Positions 8,420-16,383 of a DNA stretch of 64,000 nucleotides are shown one piece after another. Position numbers and translations under genes: made by a program. Numbering within the stretch: the first letter of the stretch is position 1; the number at the start of each line of letters is the position of its first letter. The DNA lies in the NCBI RefSeq assembly GCF_022513565.1, contig NZ_JAKWBE010000002.1, forward strand, positions 1 through 64,000. Direction: 5' to 3'. The notes under the pieces were generated by a model. It did no database searches. It was not told the origin of the DNA and saw only the letters and a list, made by a program, of their open reading frames with translations. The stretch comes from Streptomyces gilvus. GTDB lineage: Bacteria; Actinomycetota; Actinomycetes; Streptomycetales; Streptomycetaceae.

Positions 8420-11038
8420 ATGCCTTCGGAAGCCGGACTGCCCCGCAGAACCGTTCTGACCGCCCTCGGCGCCGCCTCCCTGGCCGGCGCCTTCGCCGCC
8501 GCCGCTCCCGCCCGGGCCGCCGAACGCTCCGCCGCGGCAGCGGACGCAACCGCCACCGACCTGCCCGCCGCGGCCGCGCACTGGACCTTCGACGAGGGCT
8601 CCGGCACCTCCGCCGCCGACGCCTCCGGCAACGCTCACACCGTGACCCTCCAGGGCGCGGCCGGCTGGGACACCGGCAAGGTCGGCGCCCACTGCCTGAG
8701 CCTCACGGCGGGCGGCAACGCCACCGCGTCCGGGCCCGTCCTCGACACCTCCAAGGCGTTCACGGTGGCCGCCTGGGTCAACCTCAGCCAGCTGGGCGGC
8801 TACCAGACCGCCGTCAGCATCGACGGCAAGGTCGTCAGCGCCTTCTACCTGGGGCTGCGCGACGACACCGGCACCTTCGCCTTCGCCCGGCTCGACTCCG
8901 ACGCCGACCAGGGTGCCGCCGTGGCGGCCGCCGCCTCGGCCCCCACCACCGGCACCTGGACCCACCTCGTCGGCGTCAGCGACCCCTCGGCCGGCGTCAC
9001 CCGCCTCTACGTCAACGGCGTGCTGGAGGGCCAGGCCGACTACACCTCCGGCTGGGCCGGCACCGGCGACACCGCCATCGGCCGGGCGCTCTACAGCGGC
9101 GGCCACGTCGACCAGTGGCACGGCCTCATCGACGACGTATGGCTGTTCCCGACCGCCCTCACCTCCGACCAGGTCGCCACGCTGGCCGGGGTGCCGGTGG
9201 AGAGCACGACACCGCTGCTGAGCGTGGACGTGGCCAACCCGGCGCACGCCGTCTCCCCCATCCTGCCCGGCCTGATGTTCGAGGACATCAACCACTCCGG
9301 CGAGGGCGGCATCTACGCCGAACTCGTGCAGAACCGCTCGATGATGGCCAGCGACACCTCCCCCGTGCACTGGTCCGCCGTGGGCGGGACGACGCTCGCG
9401 CTGGACACCTCCACACCCCTCAACGACGTCCTCACGCGCTCCCTCAAGGTCGTCCTTCCGGCCACCACCGGAGCCGTCAACCGGGCCGGCGTGGCCAACG
9501 ACGGCTTCTGGGGCATACCCGTGCGGCCCCGGACCACCTACACCGCCCGGCTGTTCGCCAAGGCGTCCCGACGCCTCGGCCCGCTCACCGTGGCCCTCGA
9601 GTCCGCGGACGGCTCGACGGTGTACGCCTCCGCACGCCTTCCCCACGTGGGCACCACGTTCACCGACCGCCCCTTCGAGCTGACCCTGCGCACCCATGCG
9701 GGCGCACCCGTGGTCGGTGACGCGCGGCTGACCGTGACCACCGACGCCCCGTCCGCCGCGGGCGAGACGCTCTGGCTGCAGCACGTCTCCCTCTTCCCGC
9801 CCACCTACAACAACCGCCCGAACGGCCTGCGCGTCGACCTGATGGAGAAACTGGTCGCCCTCAAGCCGAAGTTCCTGCGCTTCCCCGGCGGCAACTTCCT
9901 CGAGGGCAACACCATCGCGACACGGTTCAACTGGAAGAACACCATCGGCCCGGTCTGGAAGCGCCCCGGCCACATGGACGACGCCTGGGGCTACTGGTCC
10001 ACCGACGGCCTCGGTCTCCTCGAATACCTGGAGTGGGTCGAGGACATGCGGGCCCAGCCGGTGCTCGCCGTCTTCGCCGGCTACTCGCTCAGGGGCGAAC
10101 ACGTCACCGGCGACGCCCTCAAGCCGTACATCCAGGACGCCCTCGACGAGATCGAGTACGTCACCGGTCCCGTCACCAGCACCTGGGGTGCGCGGCGGGC
10201 CGCCGACGGACACCCGAAGCCGTTCCCGCTGGAGTTCGTGGAGATCGGCAACGAGGACTGGTTCGACTCCTCGGGGTCCTACGACGAGCGGTTCGCGGCC
10301 TTCTACGACGCGATCAAGACCAAGTACCCCCAGCTGAAACTGATCGCCTCGACGACGGTGAGGAGCCGCACGCCGGACCTGATCGACGAGCACTACTACC
10401 TCGCACCGTCCGCCGCCCAGGCCGCCACCCACAAGTACGACAACCGGGACCGCGGTTCGACGAAGGTGTTCGTCGGCGAGTGGGCCGCTCAGGAAGGCCG
10501 CCCCACCCCCGACCTCAACGCCGCGCTCGGCGACGCCGCCTGGCTGGCCGGGCTGATCCGCAACTCCGACCAGGTCCTGATGGAGTGCTACGCGCCGTTG
10601 TTCTCCAACGTCAACAACAACGTCTGGGCGACCAACCTGATCGCCTACGACAACCTGACCAGCTACGCCTCACCCAGCTATTGGGCGCAGCACATGCTGA
10701 CCAGACAGCTCGGCGACACCGTCCTGCCGGCCACCGCGCGTGCGCTGCCCTCCGTGGCCACGGTCGCCACCCGCGCCGGGAAGCGGCTCTACCTCGCGAT
10801 CGTCAACTGCGGCACGGAGAAGGCGAGCGTGCCCATCGAGCTGAAGGGGCTGGCGAAGGGGGTGAAGAAGACGGCGACGGCCACCGTGCTGACCGGGGCG
10901 TCACGCACCGCCACCAACACCCTGACCGCCCCCGACGCCCTCGTGCCCACCACGAGCACGGTCACCGGCGCGGCGGCGGCGTTCACCAGCACCTTGCCCC
11001 CGCTGTCCGTCACGGTCCTGGAACTCACGCTGACCTGA
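8420..11038 (+). CDS. Tat-exported GH51-type alpha-L-arabinofuranosidase with LamG domain
   Basis: Exported arabinofuranosidase, 872 residues. The N-terminus LPRRTVLTALG is a twin-arginine signal with cleavage near ARAAE. Residues about 50-255 form a LamG/concanavalin-like domain (WTFDEGSGTSAADASGN; GLIDDVWLFPTAL), probably for carbohydrate contact. The catalytic part follows with GLMFEDINHSGEGGIYAEL and the FPGGNFLEG loop, acid/base Glu612 in EIGNEDW, and nucleophile Glu687 in VFVGEWA, the clan A pair of GH51. The C-terminal beta-sandwich is present, so it is full length. RBS AAAGGA precedes the ATG. It follows the GH54 gene after a terminator and has no obvious copy of the LacI operator, so it may rely on its own promoter or readthrough. 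Confidence 0.92.
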   Translation: MPSEAGLPRRTVLTALGAASLAGAFAAAAPARAAERSAAAADATATDLPAAAAHWTFDEGSGTSAADASGNAHTVTLQGAAGWDTGKVGAHCLSLTAGGNATASGPVLDTSKAFTVAAWVNLSQLGGYQTAVSIDGKVVSAFYLGLRDDTGTFAFARLDSDADQGAAVAAAASAPTTGTWTHLVGVSDPSAGVTRLYVNGVLEGQADYTSGWAGTGDTAIGRALYSGGHVDQWHGLIDDVWLFPTALTSDQVATLAGVPVESTTPLLSVDVANPAHAVSPILPGLMFEDINHSGEGGIYAELVQNRSMMASDTSPVHWSAVGGTTLALDTSTPLNDVLTRSLKVVLPATTGAVNRAGVANDGFWGIPVRPRTTYTARLFAKASRRLGPLTVALESADGSTVYASARLPHVGTTFTDRPFELTLRTHAGAPVVGDARLTVTTDAPSAAGETLWLQHVSLFPPTYNNRPNGLRVDLMEKLVALKPKFLRFPGGNFLEGNTIATRFNWKNTIGPVWKRPGHMDDAWGYWSTDGLGLLEYLEWVEDMRAQPVLAVFAGYSLRGEHVTGDALKPYIQDALDEIEYVTGPVTSTWGARRAADGHPKPFPLEFVEIGNEDWFDSSGSYDERFAAFYDAIKTKYPQLKLIASTTVRSRTPDLIDEHYYLAPSAAQAATHKYDNRDRGSTKVFVGEWAAQEGRPTPDLNAALGDAAWLAGLIRNSDQVLMECYAPLFSNVNNNVWATNLIAYDNLTSYASPSYWAQHMLTRQLGDTVLPATARALPSVATVATRAGKRLYLAIVNCGTEKASVPIELKGLAKGVKKTATATVLTGASRTATNTLTAPDALVPTTSTVTGAAAAFTSTLPPLSVTVLELTLT

Positions 11039-11285
11039 CGGAAGGGAGCGTCCCACCACCTGCCGCAGCGGCGGGCGCGGAGTGCACCGCATCGCCCCAC
11101 TCCGCGCCCGCCGCGATCGCCTGCCGCCACCGCCTGATGGCCCTCGGCGGCATGCCGACCGCGAGCGCCCCGCCCACCCGGTCGCCGGTGCGGTACGCGG
11201 CGACGAACCGCCGCTCGGCCAGGTCGCCGTCCACGACGGCGACTTCGTCGTGCCCGCGCAGATGGCCGTAGGCCTGGATGTCACG
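11025..11285 (-). pseudogene. C-terminal remnant of an FAD-dependent ferredoxin reductase
   Basis: On the minus strand a reading frame gives DIQAYGHLRGHDEVAVVDGD, then AERRFVAAYRTGDRVGGALAVGMP and IRRWRQAIAAGAEWGDA. This is the conserved C-terminal reductase domain of P450-type ferredoxin reductases (family knowledge). Only about 75 residues of an expected 400 remain. The upstream end stops where the TetR gene's 3' end begins (11302), and no FAD or NAD motif is present. No start codon exists for the fragment. It ends in a stop at 11025-11027, inside the 3' end of the arabinofuranosidase gene. This is a decayed gene cut off by whatever brought in the neighbouring TetR/MFS pair. Confidence 0.7.
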
Positions 11286-11301
11286 GGGGGAACGGGTCCC
11301 G

Positions 11302-11952
11302 TCAGGAACGGGACGAGATCGGGGCCAGCCACAGGCCGACGAGCGCGTCGGCGAGGCCGCCGGCGGCGTCGTCCCAGTTGGCGCGGGGCGTGGCCCGGTT
11401 CTCGGCGATCGCGCGCTCCCGCTCGGCGGGCATGTGAACGATGAGATGGCGGGCCATCTCGGCACGCTCCGCCCGTACTTCGGGGGGCAGTTCGGGCAGG
11501 CAGCGGGTCAGCCCGTCGATGATCTGGCGCAGGGTCGGGGAGGCGAGTGACTCCTCGACGAGGATCTCGTGCAGCGCCGGGTCGGTGACGACCTGTGCGC
11601 AGAACCGTGCGTACCAGGTCGGTCCGCCCAGCGCGCCGAGGTGCTTGGGGATGGGCCGCACCAGGCAGTCCACCCAGTCGCGGACGTCCGAGGAGTCGCC
11701 GATGCCGGCCAGCAGCCGGGCGCGGATCTCCTCGATGCGGGTGGCGTGCTTGCGGACGATCGCACGGACCAGGTCGGCCTTGGTGCCGAAGTGGTAGCCC
11801 ACGGCCGTGTTGTTGCCCTGGCCTGCGGCCTCGCTGACCTGACGGTTGGAGACCGCGTTGACGCCGCGCTCGGCGAACAGCCGTTCCGCCGCGGTCAGGA
11901 TCAGCTCACGGGTCGCGCTGACCTGTTCCGCCCGTGCCGTCCTGCTCGCCAT
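11302..11952 (-). CDS. TetR-family repressor of the adjacent MFS pump
   Basis: One-component repressor, about 216 residues. The N-terminal helix-turn-helix region reads ILTAAERLFAERGVNAVSNRQVSEAAGQGNNTAVGYHFGTKADLV, and a ligand domain with a YARFCAQVVTDP core follows. It starts with ATG at 11952; an in-frame GTG at 11961 is an alternative, and neither has a strong ribosome site. It is transcribed away from the MFS gene, with about 320 bp between the starts. That interval contains a 20-bp TetR-style palindrome close to the MFS start, so control of the pump is likely. Ligand unknown. Confidence 0.9.
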   Translation of the reverse strand: MASRTARAEQVSATRELILTAAERLFAERGVNAVSNRQVSEAAGQGNNTAVGYHFGTKADLVRAIVRKHATRIEEIRARLLAGIGDSSDVRDWVDCLVRPIPKHLGALGGPTWYARFCAQVVTDPALHEILVEESLASPTLRQIIDGLTRCLPELPPEVRAERAEMARHLIVHMPAERERAIAENRATPRANWDDAAGGLADALVGLWLAPISSRS

Positions 11953-12202
11953 GCTCACCACCGCACCGGGACTTCGCTCAGCCCTCCGACGGCCAGCCCC
12001 TCGAGCCGTCGCAGGTCCGCCGTCGGTGCGGCGAGTTTCCAGCTACAGAAGCCTACGCAACAGCACATGGAGGACGGTCCGCAGCTCGGTACGGGCGAGT
12101 TCGGTCGGCGATCCCGGGCAGCGTCCTCGTGGTTGATGAGCAGGGTGCGGCCTCCTGAGATCCGGCGGTTCCGGCACGATCAGGCAAAGCGAGCCCTTAC
12201 AG

Positions 12203-12222
12203 TAAGTCAAGCGCCTGCCTTA
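12203..12222. promoter_or_regulatory. TetR operator in front of the MFS gene
   Basis: TAAGTCAAGCGCCTGCCTTA is an imperfect palindrome with 16 of 20 symmetric positions (TAAG, CA, GCGC, TG, CTTA). It is 47 bp upstream of the MFS start. A shorter perfect palindrome CTTACAGTAAG (12196-12206) overlaps its left end. Assignment to the divergent TetR protein is by position. Confidence 0.65.
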
Positions 12223-12269
12223 AATCTGGCAAGCTGTTCGCCCGTCCCGTTGTGCCTGGAGGCCATTTC

Positions 12270-13748
12270 ATGTCCGACGCCCTTCCCAGACCCGCGAACG
12301 CGGCTGATCCGGCCGCTCCCCGGTCGGGCGCCGTGGTCGCGGTGCTGGCCTTCGCCGGCATCGTCGTCTCGCTGATGCAGACGCTGGTGATCCCGATCGT
12401 CCCGGAGCTGCCCAGGCTGCTGGACGCGCCCGCGTCGGACACCGCCTGGGCCGTGACCGCCACGCTGCTGGCCGCCGCGGTGGCGACTCCGGTGGTGGGT
12501 CGGCTCGGCGACATGTTCGGCAAGCGGCGGATGCTGCTGGTCAGCGTGGTGCTGCTGGTGACCGGGTCCATCCTGTGCGCGCTCAGCGACTCGCTCGTAC
12601 CGATGGTCGTCGGCCGGGCGGTGCAGGGTCTGGCGTCCGCCGTGGTGCCGCTGGGCATCAGCATCATGCGGGACGAGCTGCCGACCGAGCGGCTGGCGGG
12701 TGCCACGGCGCTGATGAGCGCCTCGCTCGGGGTCGGCGGCGCGCTGGGACTGCCGACGGCTGCCCTGATCGCGGACCACTTCGACTGGCACGTGCTGTTC
12801 TGGAGCTCGGCCGGCATGGGGGCGGTGGCCCTGGTCCTGGTTCTGCTGTTCGTGCCCGAGTCCAAGGTGCGGTCGGGCGGACGCTTCGACGTCGTCGGCG
12901 GCCTCGGCATGGCCGCGGGGCTGGTCTCCCTGCTGCTCGCCATCTCCAAGGGCGCCGACTGGGGCTGGACCAGCGCCACGACCCTCGGCCTCTTCGCGAC
13001 AGCCGTCGTGGTGCTGCTCGCCTGGGGCTTCTTCGAACTGCGCACCACGGAGCCGCTGGTGGACCTGCGCACCACCGCCCGCCGGCAGGTGCTGGTGACC
13101 AACCTCGCCTCCATCGCGATCGGCTTCTCGATGTTCGCGAATTCCCTGGTCCTGCCCCAGTTGTTGCAACTGCCCACCCAGACCGGCTTCGGCCTCGGCA
13201 AGTCGCTGCTGACCGCCGGCCTGGTGATGGCGCCGTCCGGCCTGGTGATGATGGCCTTCGCGCCGGTCTCGGCCGCCGTCTCCAGGGCCAAGGGACCGAA
13301 GGTGACGCTGATGATCGGCGCCCTCATCGTGGCCGCCGGGTACGGACTGAACATCGTGCTGATGTCCCAGGTCTGGCACCTGGTACTGGTGTCCTGCGTG
13401 ATCGGCGCGGGCATCGGCTTCACGTACGGCGCCATGCCCGCGCTGATCATGGGCGCGGTGGACCCCTCGGAGACCGCCGCCGCCAACAGCCTCAACACGC
13501 TGATGCGGTCGATCGGCACGTCCTGCGCCAGCGCCATCGCCGGCGTCATCCTGTCCCAGATGACGATCAGCCTGGGCGGTTACGCGCTGCCCTCCGAGAA
13601 CGGCTTCAAGTCCGTCATGGCCCTCGGCGCGGGCGCCGCGCTGCTCGCCTTCGCCGTCGCGTCGTTCATCCCACGCCGACGCCCCGCCACGGCGACCGCG
13701 CCGGTTCCGGCCGCCGAACCGTCGGCCGACGCGTCCCCGGTCAGCTGA
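12270..13748 (+). CDS. MFS drug-efflux transporter, DHA2 (14-helix) type
   Basis: Proton-driven multidrug exporter in the membrane, 492 residues with about 14 hydrophobic segments. The N-terminal half has WAVTATLLAAAVATPVVGRLGDMFGKRRMLL, the MFS loop 2-3 motif A, and VGRAVQGLASAVVPLGISIM, the antiporter motif C region. The start at 12270 (MSDALPR) was chosen because GGAGG lies 7 nt upstream; an in-frame ATG 18 nt earlier precedes that ribosome site. The C-terminal tail is Pro/Ala rich. Divergent TetR and palindrome suggest substrate-induced expression. The exported compound cannot be read from the sequence. Confidence 0.92.
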   Translation: MSDALPRPANAADPAAPRSGAVVAVLAFAGIVVSLMQTLVIPIVPELPRLLDAPASDTAWAVTATLLAAAVATPVVGRLGDMFGKRRMLLVSVVLLVTGSILCALSDSLVPMVVGRAVQGLASAVVPLGISIMRDELPTERLAGATALMSASLGVGGALGLPTAALIADHFDWHVLFWSSAGMGAVALVLVLLFVPESKVRSGGRFDVVGGLGMAAGLVSLLLAISKGADWGWTSATTLGLFATAVVVLLAWGFFELRTTEPLVDLRTTARRQVLVTNLASIAIGFSMFANSLVLPQLLQLPTQTGFGLGKSLLTAGLVMAPSGLVMMAFAPVSAAVSRAKGPKVTLMIGALIVAAGYGLNIVLMSQVWHLVLVSCVIGAGIGFTYGAMPALIMGAVDPSETAAANSLNTLMRSIGTSCASAIAGVILSQMTISLGGYALPSENGFKSVMALGAGAALLAFAVASFIPRRRPATATAPVPAAEPSADASPVS

Positions 13749-13758
13749 CCCCAGCCCC

Positions 13759-13788
13759 TTGAGGGCCGCCGGCCGGCGGCCCTCAAGC
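13759..13788. terminator. 30-bp perfect palindrome after the MFS gene
   Basis: Arms CTTGAGGGCCGCCGG and CCGGCGGCCCTCAAG form a perfect 30-bp palindrome 10 bp after the MFS stop. It can serve as a terminator in both directions and also covers the end of the minus-strand remnant beside it. Confidence 0.75.
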
Positions 13789-14013
13789 GGGCCTTCTCGG
13801 CGTCCGCAGCAGGCTCACCCCCACCCCGAGCGCGACGGCGCCCAGGCCGACGCAGGTCAGAACACCCCGCGTGCCGTCGACGGCGAAGGGCGCCACCACG
13901 GCGACAGCCAGGTTGAACACGAACAGGAACCAGAGCACGGCCGCGACGCCAGCGGGGAGTTCATCGGGTTCTTCCTTCCAGTGCAGTGCTTGAACGGTGA
14001 GGGGGGAACGCCG
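13784..14013 (-). pseudogene. Remnant of a small two-helix membrane protein
   Basis: The minus-strand frame from just after a TGA (14014-14016) reads ALHWKEEPDELPAGVAAVLW, then FLFVFNLAVAVVAPF and a second hydrophobic stretch VLTCVGLGAVALGVGVSLL, ending RTPRRPA. It looks like real protein (charged head, two helices, basic tail), but no ATG, GTG or TTG occurs before the first helix. It is therefore scored as a broken or headless gene. Family not recognised. It could also be expressed from CTG, which is rare. Confidence 0.35.
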
Positions 14014-14234
14014 TCAACACTGCCGTCCGCGCCCCTCTCACCTCGAAGGAGCGCGCTCCCGAACCTGGGGTGTAGCCCGCTGCACCATCGCGACGCCGAT
14101 ACCCGCCTTCCTGCCGAGGGAGGACAGCCCCCGCCCCCCGTACTGCGTTCTCAGTAGCGACGATTGTCGGCAGCCGCACGACGACGTGGCGACCCCGCTC
14201 GGGGAGGCTGAGACGTCACGACCGGAGAGAGACG

Positions 14235-14355
14235 ATGAGCATTCCCTGGCAGCGCTACGACGACGAGCACGTCCACGTCGTCGACACCATGGCGGCGGCG
14301 CTGCTCTTCGCCGCGTTCCTCTTCGGCAGCGAGATCCAGGTGCCCGGCACTGGGG
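14235..14355 (+). pseudogene. Truncated N-terminus of a membrane protein, possibly a sensor kinase
   Basis: A good ribosome site (GGAGAGAG) precedes ATG and a start of about 40 plausible residues, MSIPWQRYDDEHVHVVDTMA followed by the hydrophobic AALLFAAFLFGSEIQVPG. This resembles the first helix of actinobacterial histidine kinases, after which the frame turns into unstructured Arg/Gly/Pro-rich sequence. It appears cut at about 14350, where another remnant on the other strand begins. Assignment as a kinase is weak; truncation is better supported. Confidence 0.35.
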
Positions 14356-14466
14356 TGTGGCCAAGCCGAGGGTCTGGCGGTCGGCACGGTGCGGGCCCGT
14401 CGGCAGGTAGAGGCCGGCTCCTACGAGGGCCTGGCGCTCGGGGTTGGCGCATGCCGGCCCCGACCA
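14350..14466 (-). mobile_element. Possible degenerate IS701-type transposase fragment
   Basis: On the minus strand ERQALVGAGLYLPTGPHRAD is followed by RQTLGLATPQ. It recalls the RALVDRELYLP ... FATKP stretch of IS701-family transposases. Only about 40 residues are visible and key residues are altered, so this is a suggestion only. It would fit the gene debris on both sides. Confidence 0.25.
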
Positions 14467-14578
14467 GGGGACGTGACCGCGGCGACGGCCCACCCAGTCG
14501 GGGCGGTGCAGCCGCCGCGCTCGCAGCGTCGCGCACAGCCGGCGCGCTGCGCCTTCTGCCGGTCAGTCTGCCGACAGC

Positions 14579-15280
14579 TCAGCCTGCCGACAGCTTGTCC
14601 AGCCACTGCTTCAGCAGGGCGGCCTCGGCCGTGGTGAACACCTTGGACTGCTCGGCGCGCAGGCGGGCGGCGAGGGTGGCCGCGGCGACCGGAACCGCCC
14701 TTTCCTGATCGTCCCGCTCAGCGGGCTCGTCGGTGGCGGCCGGACACGTCACCGAGTCGAGAACGGCGTCACGCAGCCGCTCGGCGAACTGCGGGTCCGG
14801 GTACTGCTCGGGCCGGGTCAGCATCGACAGGGCCGCCCCGACATTGGCCGACATGATCATCTGCGTGGCGAGCGCGGGCGGCACGGTGAGCCGGCCCGCG
14901 GCCGCGCAGCGCTCGAGGATCCCGTGCAGCAGGGCGTGCGCCTCCTGCGCCGCGGCCGGCGGGACCGTCAGCTCGGGTGAGTACATCAGGCGGTAGTGGT
15001 TGGGGTGCTCCAGCGCGAAGCGCATGTGGTTGTCCCAGCCATTCCTGATGTCGGCGACCGGGTCGTCGCTCGGCCCGGCCGCCCGTTTGGAGGCGAGGTA
15101 CGCCTCGAAACCCCGGTCGACGACGGCCGCCAGCAGCCCCGCCTTGTCACCGAAGAGCCGGTAGAGCATCGGCGCACCCACCCCGGCCGCCTCGCAGACC
15201 GCCCGCGTGGAGACATCGGCGACCGAGGCCTTGGCCAGCAGGTCCGTGGCCGCTTCCAGGATCTTTTCCCTCGCATCCAT
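14579..15280 (-). CDS. TetR-family repressor with a four-operator promoter region
   Basis: One-component repressor, about 233 residues: N-terminal DAREKILEAATDLLAKASVADVSTRAVCEAAGVGAPMLYRLFGDKAGLL is a TetR helix-turn-helix, followed by a ligand domain (NGWDNHMRFALEHPNHYRLMYSPEL). ATG at 15280 was chosen because it leaves the first operator outside the gene; ATG at 15298 is possible and neither start has a clear ribosome site. The gene diverges from an SDR oxidoreductase across 114 bp, most of which is occupied by four copies of one palindrome. The repressor therefore very likely controls both genes. A short tandem duplication (CTGCCGACAGCT) spans its stop codon. Confidence 0.9.
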   Translation of the reverse strand: MDAREKILEAATDLLAKASVADVSTRAVCEAAGVGAPMLYRLFGDKAGLLAAVVDRGFEAYLASKRAAGPSDDPVADIRNGWDNHMRFALEHPNHYRLMYSPELTVPPAAAQEAHALLHGILERCAAAGRLTVPPALATQMIMSANVGAALSMLTRPEQYPDPQFAERLRDAVLDSVTCPAATDEPAERDDQERAVPVAAATLAARLRAEQSKVFTTAEAALLKQWLDKLSAG

Positions 15281-15297
15281 GGGTCTACCGTACGCCA

Positions 15298-15383
15298 TTC
15301 GTATCACCGATACGAAGTAGGGGGTAGCACCGCTACGAACCTGTGTTATCGTCGATACGAATGAGTCGTAGCAGCGCTAACAA
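15298..15383. promoter_or_regulatory. Array of four TetR-type operators
   Basis: Four 19-bp sites with 8-bp arms around a 3-bp centre lie at 15298-15316 (TTCGTATC ACC GATACGAA, perfect), 15321-15339 (GGGGTAGC ACC GCTACGAA), 15343-15361 (GTGTTATC GTC GATACGAA) and 15365-15383 (GTCGTAGC AGC GCTAACAA). Their right halves are 23, 22 and 22 bp apart, two helical turns, so repressor dimers would stack on one face. The last site abuts the ribosome site of the SDR gene. The regular phasing makes chance unlikely. Confidence 0.82.
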
Positions 15384-15394
15384 AGGATGCGGTC

Positions 15395-16150
15395 ATGGCC
15401 ACTCCCACCTCCACCTCCGCGGACCGGCGCGTCGCGATAGTGACCGGAGGATCGCGCGGCATCGGACGGCAGGCCGCCGAGCGCCTCGCCGCGGACGGGT
15501 ACGCCGTCGTCGTCGGATACGCGGGCAACAAGGAGGCGGCCGACGAAGCCGTCCGTGCCATCGAGGCCGCCGGCGGCACCGCGCAGGCAGCCCGTGCGGA
15601 CGTCGCCGACGAACACGAGGTCGCCGCCCTGTTCGACCTCGCGGAGACCACCTACGGCGGCGTGGACGCGGTCGTGCACGCCGCCGGCCGCATGCCGCTC
15701 TCCCCCGTCGCCGACCTCGACCTCACCGAGCTCGACGCTCTGTACCGCACCAACATCCGCGGCACGTTCGTCGTCGACCAACAGGCGGCACGCCGACTCC
15801 GCCCGGGCGGAGCGCTGGTCAACTTCTCCACCTCGGTGATCGGGCTGGCCTTCCCCGGCTACGGCGCCTACGCCGCCGGCAAGGGCGCGGTCGAGGCGCT
15901 GACGCTGATCCTCGCCCGCGAGATGCGGGGGCGTGACGTCACCGTCAACGCCGTCGCGCCCGGCCCCACCGCGACGGAGCTCTTCCTCGACGGCAAGGAC
16001 GAGGAGACCATCGCCCGCCTCGCCGCACAGCCGCCACTGGAGCGCCTGGGCACGCCGGAGGACATCGCCAACGTCGTGTCCTTCCTGGTCGGCCCCGAGG
16101 GCCACTGGGTCAACGGCCAGGTACTGCGGGCCAACGGCGGAATCATCTGA
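15395..16150 (+). CDS. SDR-family NAD(P)-dependent oxidoreductase
   Basis: Classical short-chain dehydrogenase/reductase, 251 residues. The Rossmann motif is VTGGSRGIGRQAAERLAADG, the NNAG position is VHAAGRMP, and the catalytic Ser and Tyr-x3-Lys lie in FSTSVIGLAFPGYGAYAAGKGAV. The C-terminus (PEDIANVVSFLVGPEGHWVNGQVLRANGG) is typical of FabG-like members. The Gly-Gly-Ser-Arg motif favours NADPH. AAAGGA precedes the ATG. The gene faces the TetR repressor through the four-operator array, so it is probably induced by a small molecule that it reduces or detoxifies. Substrate unknown. Confidence 0.92.
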   Translation: MATPTSTSADRRVAIVTGGSRGIGRQAAERLAADGYAVVVGYAGNKEAADEAVRAIEAAGGTAQAARADVADEHEVAALFDLAETTYGGVDAVVHAAGRMPLSPVADLDLTELDALYRTNIRGTFVVDQQAARRLRPGGALVNFSTSVIGLAFPGYGAYAAGKGAVEALTLILAREMRGRDVTVNAVAPGPTATELFLDGKDEETIARLAAQPPLERLGTPEDIANVVSFLVGPEGHWVNGQVLRANGGII

Positions 16151-16383
16151 CGGGGGGGGCGGGAAGCGGTCGGGCGTGGCGCGTGCCAGAGGGGCAGCAT
16201 CCTTCAGGGGCACCGGGGAGCCGGCTCCGGGGTGATGCAGGCAGCGTCGTTGAGACGAAGGCACCGGAGCGCGGGCGAGCCGAGCAGAGCACGCCGGCTG
16301 GCAGATTCGCCGTAAGGGCACCTGGTGGAAGGCAGCGCCGTTCAGGCGAAAGCGGTCGGGCGAGCGCGTGGCGGGGTGCCGGG

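Noticed and set aside
6686..10432. 1,248-residue minus-strand frame over both arabinofuranosidases
   Set aside because: Composition is Gly/Val/Arg repeats from antisense of two genes with strong catalytic motifs.
14421..14606. Possible WhiB-like cysteine protein
   Set aside because: Cysteine spacing does not match the four-Cys WhiB pattern and the frame is Arg/Pro rich.
16151..16383. Possible gene or repeats between SDR and DNA ligase
   Set aside because: Some partly similar strings (GCGGTCGGGCG twice) but no consistent repeat unit or coding frame.
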